Of a stretch of DNA of 64,000 bases, positions 35,342 to 45,274 are shown piece by piece; the stretch's first letter is position 1; each line of letters begins with the position of its first letter. The stretch spans positions 37,488,259 to 37,552,258 of the forward strand of contig ML682005.1 in NCBI GenBank assembly GCA_007922195.1, in the 5' to 3' direction. This DNA comes from Podocnemis expansa. Lineage: Eukaryota > Chordata > Testudines > Podocnemididae. The position numbers and the translations under genes are program-made. The notes under the pieces were generated by a model. That model had not been told where the DNA came from, made no database searches, and saw only the letters and a program-made list of their open reading frames with translations.

Positions 35342-36807
35342 AAGTAAATTACACCCTGAGCCAAGGCCTCATTTGCTTATCGGTCGAGCAAGCCCTGCCT
35401 TACGCACACTTTAAAATGTGGGTGAGTAGGAGAATTAAATATAATTTGGAAGGTAAAATAGACCTTTAACTCACACTGATCACATGAATACTTTGGGTCC
35501 AATGTACACACCCTTTTCCCATGTCTACAATATGAGAATCCAGTTCCCTCCAGGCTATTCACTTCTCCACCACATATTTGCTATTAAGCTATTTCTTTCC
35601 AATTTTGGGGGGTTCAATTTCTATATAAGATCTTAAATTGAATCAGAAACATAGGGCAACACTCTGCCTAATGCCAATCTGAATGCCTAGATCAGGCGCT
35701 AAGTTGATGTGTAGCAGTGGGGTGGGCGAAGAATGCTCACCTTTATCCTGCAGAACAGTTGCAGTCCAGTGGCTGAAGTAATCTTAGAGCAGGAGTCAGC
35801 AATCTGAAAGGTAAGAGACATTTTAAAAAATTTCCTCAGTAACCAAGTGCTTTGAGACTCGCAGTGGGTGTAGACTCCTTGTAGTGGTTGAAGGAAGGTT
35901 AGGGGTCAGGGTGCCTACTTCAGGGTACCCTGGTAGGAGTGAGCCTGGAACCAGGAGCAGGACCCCTGCAGGGGCCCCAGTGGTGGGTGGGGGCAAGGCT
36001 CAGAGCTGCAAGGGGGCAGGCAAGGACCTACATGTAGCTCCAGACAGCAGCTTCCCCAGGACTTGAAATTAGGGAGGTGTAGAAGGAGGTGTAGGGGGCT
36101 CACTAAATTGGTTATAACACTGTTACTAGCTGACAAGTGGGGGTGGTGCTGGGAAATGCAGGAGGGTGTGTGTGTGTGTGGGGGGGGGGGGGGGATGTTA
36201 GGGAAATCCCTGGCTCTAGAGCTGCAGTTTGGAAACCCCTGTCTGAGAGGTTCCTTATGATGCTTCTCTTGAGCAGAGAAAAGTAAAGGGAGAAGGGGGT
36301 GGGAGGGTCTGCTCAGAAGCATATGCTTCAGTCATAACTCTACTCTCCTTTTTCCACCCATTTCCTGCCACGTGTATGATGTTGTCTAGGAAGCTGTTAC
36401 AGTATGATTTAAAGTTCATTGAAGTGTATGGGAGTCTTTCCATTGACTTCACTAGGCTTTGGATCAGGTCCCCAAAGAGCAGAACACCATGGTGCCCAGC
36501 CAATGACACAGTGTGAGCAGAGTGATCTATGCAGCAGAAGATCTCCAGCTCACTCTTTCCTGGTCTGTGCATCCCTCCGCCCACCCATATGTTCACCATC
36601 ATATGTGTGGTACAGAGCTCCATGCTATGCAGGGGAGGTGCCCCTGCTCCCCACACAGTCCTTATGCATCAAGCCCCCATACCTTCTGCCACAAAACCAC
36701 ATCAATTCTGCTGCTAAGCGACCCTGAGTAAAGGGGGGCAAGAGACAGAACTAGATTTGTTCTGAAGAACTGCTACCCATAGTTGGGAACAGGCAGTCCC
36801 TCTAAAT
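35342..36807. other. Unassigned stretch with a G-rich tract
   Basis: A (GT)n run followed by a G run (about 16 G) lies at 36168-36194. The overlapping ORFs at 35884-36656 lie on both strands and resemble nothing known. Confidence 0.45.
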
Positions 36808-37356
36808 CAGGAGTTTTCAAACTGGCAGTGAAGGGAGGTCAGGGGTCAAGGGGTCCTGAGGTTATTATGGAGGCATCATGACCTAGCAGTCCCAATGCAT
36901 GCCAGGTTTGCACCTGTCAGTCTACACCAGTATTTCCCAACCAGTGTGCCACAGCACACAGGTGTGCCATCAGGTGTGCCACAAAATGTTTTGAAAAACT
37001 ACTCAAAGAGCTCTGGATTGGCTAATTGATCCATGAATATTCATGAGTTCTTTTGGCAACTATACGGTGGTGCACCTCAAATTAATTAAAGATAGCAAGG
37101 TGTGCCACAGCAGAGAAAATGTTGGGAACCACTGGTCTACACACAGCTGACAGCCAGAGCCCTTCTGAGTAGCCAGAGAACAATGACTGCTGACTGGACG
37201 TTCTGAAGGCAGTAGCATCCTCCATCAGCAATGCAGAAGTATAGGTGGCATGGCATGGCATGGCATGGGGGACTGTCACTTTTGGGTGGAGGGGTGTCAT
37301 CACAACCTGAAATATTTTCCAAAGGTTTCCACCAAAAAACAGCTTGAGAACCCCTG
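36808..37356 (+). mobile_element. Non-autonomous hAT-type element, CAGGAGTTTTCAAACTG family, host of a second element
   Basis: The ends are CAGGAGTTTTCAAACTGG and AGCTTGAGAACCCCTG. The flanks are CTCTAAAT (36800-36807) and TTCTAAAT (37357-37364), seven of eight. The element is about 334 bp once the insertion at 36928-37134 and its duplication are removed. A (GGCAT)n run of four to five units lies at 37247-37267. Confidence 0.85.
36928..37134 (+). mobile_element. Non-autonomous hAT-type element nested in the 36808 element
   Basis: 207 bp with ends CAGTATTTCCCAACCAGTGT and ATGTTGGGAACCACTG. A perfect 8-bp duplication GTCTACAC lies at 36920-36927 and 37135-37142. The interior repeats 'gtgtgccac'. 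It inserted after the surrounding element. Confidence 0.92.
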
Positions 37357-37364
37357 TTCTAAAT

Positions 37365-40194
37365 CCTTCTGCACCCTAGTCAGTTTTAAAAGCAGTAACA
37401 AGCACCCTGTATAATTTTAAAAATTAAACAATCTCTCTTTTGAGTCATGTGATCTGTAGGGATTGGGGAAAGACAACTTTGAATGTTTGTAGCCTCCTGA
37501 AGTCCTTGCTCCCCTCCCCTTCTCTGTTTCTCCCCACACCAGTGTGATTTTTCACCATTGTCCTTTGCTTTTCAGTGAGTGCACAGAGTGAAGAGGTGCA
37601 GAGCATGTTCCCTCCTTTCCTGTTCATCATATATGGAGTCCAGGTATAGCTGCAACCATGGGAGCTTAGGCACTATTCCTGCTATTTACCTATTAGGGTT
37701 GCCAGGTGTCTGATTTTTGAGTGGCAGTTGAATCAAAAAGGGAAGAAGTCTGGTTATTTGCAGTAACTGGTATTTGCCAGTGCTGGAAGTTGCTCCCAGA
37801 GCCTGTAGGAAGTCAAGGCAACTGTGGTTCTTCCAGCCTGAGGGAGAGATTTGACTGTCCCCTGGACCAAACTGCAAAGTAGGTTCTGCAATGGGTGTGA
37901 GGGAAGGAGTATTTCTGGGAAGTTTCCTGCAAGGTGTGGTCAGTAGGTTCCCCTGGTCTTTTTTCTAAGCTCAGTGTTATTTTCAGGTGCCCTTAGTTCA
38001 ATAATTGCAACCTTTTTAGGCAGAGCCCTTGACTGCATGTACGAATCTGAAATACAATATGCATTTGTCTGGAATTAACTTTCTGTCGTGCTCTCTGGGC
38101 ACAAAGAGTGGGATCCAATGGGTGAGTACTAAAATCTCCCTTCTGGAGTGCTCCATCTTTCCCCCAGAGTGACAGAAGCATGTTCTAGGGCATTCCAGTG
38201 TGACCTGAGCCCAGCTGCTACCCCAGGCCTCCTACGCAATAGATATCTGCATTCCATGCAATGGCTGCAATCCCAGAAGAGCTGGTGATTTCCTCTTTCA
38301 TTCACATGCTTTTGAAGCCCTCACAGGGGTGAATGAAAGACCACACATAAAAACATCTGTTGATGGTAATGTTACACTCCTGAGTTTAAGGCCTTCAAAC
38401 CTTAACTGTTTCCCTGCCCCCTGATTTTCCCACCCCTCTGCCTAGCCTCTTGCTCCAAGGACTGCTCCCTGTGCCCTTAGTTCCCCACTCCAGCCCCTTT
38501 TTCCAGGGACTGACCCTGCTGCACCTAGATTTAGCAGGCAGGTAGGCTCTATGCCAGCTCCTTCAAGCCCACCTCTGCAGGTGAAGCCCGGGGGCTAGGA
38601 AGTAAGCAATAAGGGAGTAGAGAGTGAGCAATGTGGGGCATAAACTATGCACACAGGCAAGGGCTCAGTCTAAAGAGGTTGCAATCACTTAAACAAAGGA
38701 CACCTGAAAATAACAGGCAGGGTAGAGTTTTGGAGAAATAAGCAGGGCCTTGGAGGGAAAAGGTGAAACAGGTGGTTTGGTTTTCAGTGATTACAAAGTT
38801 GACAAATCTAGTACCTAAGGTGCTCCCATTTTTCCCTAACATTGTTAGGAAGAAGGCAAGATGATTGATTGCCCTCCCCTCAGCGCTGCCTGTTGGCTGG
38901 TAGGAACAGAATGGTGTAGCGTTCAGTCCTCCAATGAGTGCTCTGAGGTGCTAGGAAAGGGTTTGTGCCTCAAGGAGTCATAATCCCTTGCCCAGAGTAG
39001 TGTGACTTCTCACAGCTGTTTGCTCAGGGCTGTGTCCGAGCGCCATGTGTAACACTTTAAAGAACAGTAGCTGGTGACTAATCTCTCTAGCCACCTCAAT
39101 CTGAAATCAGGACAAATGTCCTAGAAACCATATCCAGGAGTTTCCCTAGACTTAATGTTCTCTAGAAATAGCTCTTGGGACTTTGGAGTTCCAGCTGCAC
39201 ATTGATTATTCTCTGAATAATGTGATTCACAGTTAATAAGTTGGTCAGTTCTATTAAGCATAAATATTTGTCCTGTCAAATACCATTCAAAGGCCAACAC
39301 ATAAATTTTCCTGGAGAGATAAATGTCACATACTTCATTCTTGGAGAACTAAGAAAACTGCAGATCAATAGGAACCTTATTTCCCTAACAACTATGGAAA
39401 CGAAAGATACAGAACACAGCATGTGTTCGAATTTCTTATCCCTTACTTAGGTCTGCTTTGAGAACAAGAGAAACTTGACCATAAAATATACCGGACAATC
39501 TTTATTACTGCATTCACTATAATGAATTTTCACTGGGATGTGTTTCCCTCACAGTGTGTTATTAAAAACTTATGCAAAATGGCAAATATCTCATCAAACC
39601 TAGATAATTAATCCAGCAGAGCACACAATCACATGTTTAACTTTAAGTATGCATTTAAGTCTCATTGAAATTAAGTATGCATTTAGGTGTTTTACTGAAT
39701 CAGGATCTTGTTTCTGAAACATCCAAATTAGTGTAGTAGTTTCAGAGATAAAAGGAACTATAGCAAGACCTTTAGAGACATTATGTGGAAATATTAATAA
39801 AGAGTGTTTTGTGCAAAAGCACGATTAAACCCTGAACATAAATTTTTGGGGGTAATGGTGCATATAGTTAGAAGGCTATTTTTTTTAAACCCACACAATA
39901 TTTGCACATGCAGTTGTTTATGTATGCAAATCTGCATTTGTGTGCATGAGAACAATTATTTGTGTAATCAAATCAACTAACTATACATATAAGCACCCAG
40001 TCTGCATGCATTAATAGATAGGCAAATACATTTGAAAATTTGTCCTTAAATACACATTCTAATCAAACCTCGTAATTTGTAGTATGTGTGCGTAATGTGA
40101 AATGTAACACGTGACAGTGTTACATATGTTGCCATGGTAACAAAGAAACTAAAGCTCTGAACTATGTTTCAACACATATAATCTGGTCAATTCA
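37365..40194. other. Mostly unassigned stretch
   Basis: No gene is recognised. 37693-37870 begins 'tagggttgccaggtgtctga' and resembles the left end of the 51610 element. Its right end is not found. Confidence 0.45.
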
Positions 40195-40311
40195 TCAGTA
40201 TACTACGTATAATGAATATAGCATGCATAGCATTTGTAAAATAACATTTGTAGAAAACTAATCACCGTCAACAAGCTCCATAAAAGCAAGAAATTACAAA
40301 GCATCAGCATA

Positions 40312-40593
40312 ATGATGAAACTGAAGACCAAGCTGCTGTGCCTTATGCAGTACATGCCGCATACATAAGACATTACTGAGCAAATCACCGTCACCAAGAA
40401 CAAGAATCTGTGGAACAAGCTGCTGCATATTGAGTTCAACATGTAGAACAAATGAGAAATCATTGCCAAAACCAATGAGATCAAGAAACACAAGAGCAAG
40501 GCACTGAGTGTCGTCCTCAAAATGCTCAACAAATGAGACAGCTTCGCCAATACTGATGAGAAGAAGAGATACAAGAGCAAGCTGCCAACATAC
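40312..40593 (+). pseudogene. Helitron protein N-terminal remnant: about 27-residue Gln-rich repeats
   Basis: The frame starting with 'gatgaaactgaagaccaagc' encodes three and a half degenerate units of 27-29 residues, each opening with E-x-x-E/D-Q (ETEDQAA, ESVEQAA, ETQEQGT, EIQEQAA) and continuing with a Q/R/H-rich stretch such as VQHVEQMRNHCQNQ. Five in-frame stops precede the terminal TAA, all TGA and all at positions where the repeat has arginine, which fits CGA-to-TGA decay. Similar E-x-x-EQ repeats occur near the N terminus of some Helitron proteins (family knowledge). The frame is left just before the helicase part. Confidence 0.65.
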
Positions 40594-41703
40594 TTTAATC
40601 AAAAATATGCACACTGCAAGTCAAAATGAGTTTGACGAATGGGTGCTGTGGTTAGGAAATGGTGACCTTACACACAGGAGCATTGTTGCCCTAGGGAAAG
40701 ACCAAGGGCCTAGCTCCAGGCTCTGCCCCCTAGGTCCCAGCCCCAACCCCTGGCCCAGTCGGGAGTCGGGGCCCCAGGGGTCCTGCAGCTGCCAGCCTGG
40801 CCCCAGATCCCCAGCCAGGATGGGGGATGGGCAAAACAGTGGTGCTGCGGGTGGCCCAGGACAGGAAAAGCAGGCGCTGCTGCAGCCGGCCTGTCCCTGT
40901 CCCAGCTGGGGTCCAGGGCCAGGAGAGGCAGGGGGTGCCCCAGGCATTCAGGGCACTGGTGCTGGGACTGGGGCACATACCCTGTATGCCAGGTGCTAGT
41001 GACACCCTTGCTTACACATGGGACTGATGATCTTGATCCTGATTTAGTTGAGCTTCCGGAAGTGATGATTGGGAACTTAAATATCATTACCTCAATTTTC
41101 AGCATTGAAATTTTAACTGAAACTGATGACTCCATTGCTGAAGCTGCCACAAAAATTGTGTTGACACCAAAAAACACCACCAGTACAGAATTGAATTACA
41201 AGATCTTGGAACTGATTAAAGGTGATGAGAATGAATATCGGAGCATTGATACAATGATTTCTGATGATCCAAATAATGCGATAGACTACCCATTGAATTT
41301 CTCAATCAAGAATGCCCATCAGGTATGCCACCACATTCACTACAACTAAAAGTCAGTGCATTCATCATCTTGCTCAGAAACCTGGATCCTAAAAAAGGTT
41401 TGTTGAATAGTACCAGATTACGGATCAGAGGTCTGCATGTGAATTTCATGGATGCTGAAACCATTAGTTGCAGTAACAAAGGTGAGTGAGTTTTTAAAGC
41501 ACACATCAATTTAGAACCAAGTGAAAGTAGTTTGCCATTCAAGATGCGACTTTGTCAATTTCTGGTGATTTTGGCATGTGCAATGACTATCAATCAGTCT
41601 CAAGAACAATCTCTCAATTAGGTTCGCATTTATCTTCCTCAGCCTGTTTTTGGACACCATCAACTGTATGTGGTGCTCACTCAGGGAAGAAACCACGAAA
41701 ATT
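40584..41703 (+). pseudogene. Helitron (Pif1-like) helicase C-terminal half, broken
   Basis: It would encode the DNA helicase half of a Helitron protein. Segments in order: TLIKNM and EFDEWVLWLGNGDL (to 40669); after a hAT-type insertion, DLVELPEVM, then KIVLTPKNTTSTELNYKILE and EYRSIDTM. After a frame change near 41295 come [13 protein letters not shown] and [10 protein letters not shown], then stops. The next piece carries AMTINQSQEQSL, LYVVLTQGRNHEN, matching the last helicase motifs. The order matches Helitron and Pif1-family helicases. The frame reads through if the hAT copy and one duplication are removed. The 3' part is split off by the DIRS-like element at 41704. Confidence 0.9.
40667..41018 (-). 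mobile_element. GC-rich hAT-type element, CAGGGRCGTCGCTGG family, copy 3, in the Helitron gene
   Basis: The element 40675-41010 (336 bp) has ends CAGGAGCATTGTTGCCC and, from the right in reverse, CAAGGGTGTCACTAGCACC. A perfect 8-bp duplication CTTACACA lies at 40667-40674 and 41011-41018. The reversed right part follows copies 1 and 2 (GTGCCCCAG, CCCAGCACC). It sits inside a helicase codon run that continues in frame on both sides. Confidence 0.93.
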
Positions 41704-41729
41704 GGTGGGTTACTCACCAGTAACCGTCC

Positions 41730-41900
41730 TTCTCCGAGATCGGCTGCTGGGATCCATTCAGTAATAGGTGTCTCCATGCGGAGTGCTGGATTGGTCGGAA
41801 AACTTTTGTCCTAGCCTGTCAGGAGAAGGCAGGTGGCCACTGCCCCCCACGCCACCCAGTGGCTATATATATGGCCATCTCCTGACCCCTCCCCAGTTCC
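41730..41900. repeat. DIRS-like left inverted terminal repeat
   Basis: It contains 'cattcagtaataggtgtctc', 'cttttgtcctagcctgtc', 'ccacccagtggctatatata' and 'ccccagtt'. The reverse complement of 47247-47416 carries the same blocks in the same order with scattered differences. Confidence 0.92.
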
Positions 41901-41970
41901 TAGGAGTCACCAACTCCAGATGTGGGGAAGGAGGGGAGAGACCTGAATGGATCTGAGCAGCCCATCTCAA

Positions 41971-42042
41971 AGAAGGACGGTTACTGGTGAATAACCCACC
42001 ATTCTTCTTCGAGCACTGCTTGGATGCATTCAGTAATAGGTG
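41971..42042. repeat. DIRS-like internal complementary region
   Basis: 41971-42000 is the reverse complement of the outermost 30 bases of the element (41704-41733), with one mismatch. 42001-42042 ('ttcttcttcgagcactgctt', 'ggatgcattcagtaatagg') matches the outer end of the right terminal repeat read in reverse. The block therefore joins the two element ends, as expected for the template that closes a circular DIRS intermediate. Confidence 0.92.
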
Positions 42043-45000
42043 ACTAGTAGCCATGCCGATGGATGGTGGGGAGAGTTGGCTCTTCCACCTTCAGCACAGC
42101 AAAACGCCCCAGAAGGGAAACAGCCTAGTGAACAAGGTTCTAACAGCAGCCAGGAGACCAACTAAGGCTCATAGCCTGGGAATGGAGAACCTACAACTGT
42201 GGGCTCAACCCAAAGTAGGGGGTAGGTCCGATCCAGCTGAGGCAAGCGTGCGTGGGCCGGAGGGACTAAGGTCACCTTAGCCCAGAGTTTTAATCAATGC
42301 AACATGACTAACATGGAGCAAGATACATTTGTTTGCTCTACCTGTGGGGTATAGCTCAAGGTATGAGGGCCAGAGGGTTAATTCCTGGCCACAGAACACC
42401 GCAGTGTGAACCTTACAAAAAACTCTAGAAGCCTTAGGGTTACCAGCTGGCCATGATGGCTGCGGCCTACACAGAGAACAACAGAAGGGATAAACGTTAT
42501 CCCTCCGACCGGCCACGTAAAGACCCAAAGACACATGCCCAAAGGGGTGTGTGAACTTGTAATACCTGGCAACATGCAAGGGAGCAAGGACTACTGAATT
42601 CAGGCAAGAAGGATCTAAGGGGAGATGCTTCATGCTGGTTAATGAGAAGCGAAAAGGCCAGGGGTGGTGTGATCAGCACCACATGGCATGTCGGTCAAGA
42701 TGTCCCTGGGCCAGGAGGGTATGACACAGGCCTCCAGCAGTGTTACAGTGTAAAGACCCAGAAGACTTCTACCGTTTGGAACGAACATTTCAGACCCATT
42801 AGGCACCTGCAAGGTGGCATGGTGGGCCTTAGGAAGTGCTGTTGGCTTTGGTATTCCTATGAAGGCTCACAGAAGTGGACCCTCCTCTTCTCCCTTTATG
42901 TTCTACCTCAGAATTCCACTACCAGGAAGACTGCCTGGAGAATGGGAGGAAGGGGAGACGAGGGCAACGGAAATGCAATGCTACTGATTGGATACGTAGT
43001 TGTGAAGACCGGAAGGCCTATGGGGTTAGAATTGCAGTGATTTAAAAGACCTTGTGTACCCAAAGGCACCACCAGGAGTGATATGTGCCCCTAACTACGC
43101 TGCACCTATGTGTGCGTCGAAGTTAAAGGACTCATTAGGAGAGGAACTACCCTTCAAAATGATATAGGTTATGGGAGGAGTGGATGATCTCCTCCAAAGA
43201 CCGCCTGGGAAGGATATGATACTCACAGGGTGCAGACTGCGGCTCTGTAGGAGTACCTTGGATTTTAGGAAAAAATTCCGACAAGGGCGGCTTATCCCTA
43301 TCATCCGATCTTATCTAGGATAGGATTCCACCATGAAGAAAAAACAAATTTCCGAGTTTCCATGCCAATCGGAAATTTGGGTTTTTGGTCGACTTGAGCT
43401 CCATCGAGTGAGCGGGGAAAAACAACAGCTGTTAGCAGTTGTTTACAGTGAAGGTGTCATGCAGAGACTACCCAACGGTTTTCAGCTTTCAGGTCCCACT
43501 AAGGAAGGTGAGATATATCCACCGGATGCCCAGGTGATAGTGTCCTGGGGCCAGACCTGGATAATCATGGTTCCAAGGTCACCCTAAAGCGAGCCATTTA
43601 TGTGTACCCCGGTTGGGTGACGGCCATGCGTGGAGCCCAACAGTGCACAGGAAGTTTGTCAACATGCTAGCACTGTGGGCTTGGCTAAAAGTTACTTGGG
43701 AGGCCTAGGGCGAGTTTCCTTTCACCTCTGTCCAAGCGATTGGGGAAAGGGCATTGCCTCTTCTCCCATGGGTCCCACTGACCTGGCCAATTCCAGGTCA
43801 GGCAGATAGAAGCTGTCACTTCAGGAGTGGATAGAGAGGGGAGGTAGGGAGGGTATCAGCACCACCTTACTGAGAGGGTGGGGCCTAAATAGGGACCCCC
43901 AATCAGGGATATTCTGGTTAGATATGAGGCCGTCCCAGAGAATCAGGAGAAGCTGTTTTCGCCACTGGTTGTTTTCCTCCCCAAGGGGGAAAAACCGGGG
44001 AGCAAGGTAGAGATTCGTAAACAGTTCTGCCTTGGTCTCCCCCTGGGCATAGAACCGCATGCAGAAGACAGTACCAAATGTCGTATTTCCGCCTAACAGG
44101 TGGGGTAAAGAAAAGGCTTACAATACTATAGAGGTGACTGAGGGCCTACTGGGACTGACTTAAACATGCGCACCGACCAGTTTTGTTGGGGTGGGGAGAT
44201 GCCCAAGGCATCCCTTCTGTTTCGGGTGTGGAAGCAGATCCTACCTGATGTGGGGCAGGCAGCGGGCAGGCAAAGGGTTTCATGAGCATCCTCTTGGGCA
44301 CATGCGTCCCCTCATACCTAGGGTTACCAGATGTCAGGCTAAATGAGGAGATGTCCTCTTTTTTACCTTCACGTCCTCCGTCCAGCAGGCATTTTAAAAA
44401 TACATGATTTTGTCTGGCTTTTTACTTACAGGGGTTAAAGTATGCTGGAATGCCCTGGAACACCCTAATTTTAGGGGGAAGCATTCCAGAGCCCCCTAAA
44501 AACAGAAGAATATGACATTAATGCTACATTTTCTCCATGTGTCCTCCAATGTCCTTTTCGTACTTCCCTGTCCTCCTTTCCATTCTTTGGTGTCTGGTAA
44601 CCCTACTCATACCGGGAGTGTCTATAGTTGTGGCTAAACTACTAGGTGAAGCATCCTTCGGCTTAGCGAAAGGTCCCCCTTAACGCCTATGAGAGTGGAA
44701 GGAATCGTCGGTTGAGATAGTACCTGAAGGGTGGGGAGGGGAGGGGGGGACTTACTCGTTCTCTTCCCGTATTCTTTATCCCTTTCTCTCCAAGGACAGC
44801 CCCAAGGGTAGCATTGAGCTGAGAACTGTTTGTGGCAATGGCCGCAGTTTCAGGTGAACCCTTAATAACTGAGAGGGGCTTTAGTTGCATGGGCCATGTC
44901 TTCCATAAGATCAGAGGATCAAGGCCAAGGACTGACTCACCCCTGTCCGTGATGTCGATGTGGGGGTGGGGAGGGAGGGTATGACGGCCCTCGGCGGTTC

Positions 45001-45274
45001 CCCATTCTGTCACTAATGGGAGGGAGGGGGGGGGTGGTATCTATGTTCTCTGATGCTGGATCGCCATGGTCATGTCCCAGATGTTATGGTAACCATGGTA
45101 GGCAGTTACAGGTTAATAGGGATAGGCTCCCCTTCCCTGCAGGGAAGGGGAGGGAGAAAAGATCCTCCAGGAAGCCCCCCAGGATTTGAACTGAGAGGGC
45201 AGTGGGGAGGGACCGAGTCCCTGCCCATGTTCTCCAGGAGGTGGGTGGGAGGAGTGATTTCAGCCCCATGTGGC
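42043..45274. other. DIRS-like element interior, no recognised coding sequence
   Basis: About 3.2 kb, including the hAT-type element at 44319. The minus strand would be expected to carry RT, RNase H and recombinase. I recognise none of their motifs and ORFs stay below about 120 residues. It may be strongly decayed coding sequence or foreign filler; I cannot decide without a search. Confidence 0.5.
44311..44613 (+). mobile_element. Non-autonomous hAT-type element, TAGGGTTACCAGA family, copy 1, in the DIRS-like element
   Basis: The element 44319-44605 (287 bp) has perfect 13-bp inverted ends TAGGGTTACCAGA / TCTGGTAACCCTA and a perfect 8-bp duplication CTCATACC (44311-44318 and 44606-44613). 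The 50645 copy is nearly identical throughout. The 8-bp duplication supports hAT mobilisation, although the TAGGG start differs from the CAGGG ends of the others. Confidence 0.95.

Noticed and set aside
40203..40614. Minus-strand hydrophobic ORFs of 125 and 106 aa suggesting a membrane protein
   Set aside because: They are antisense to the Gln/His-rich Helitron repeat. CAA/CAT codons read in reverse give Leu and Met, which creates false hydrophobicity.
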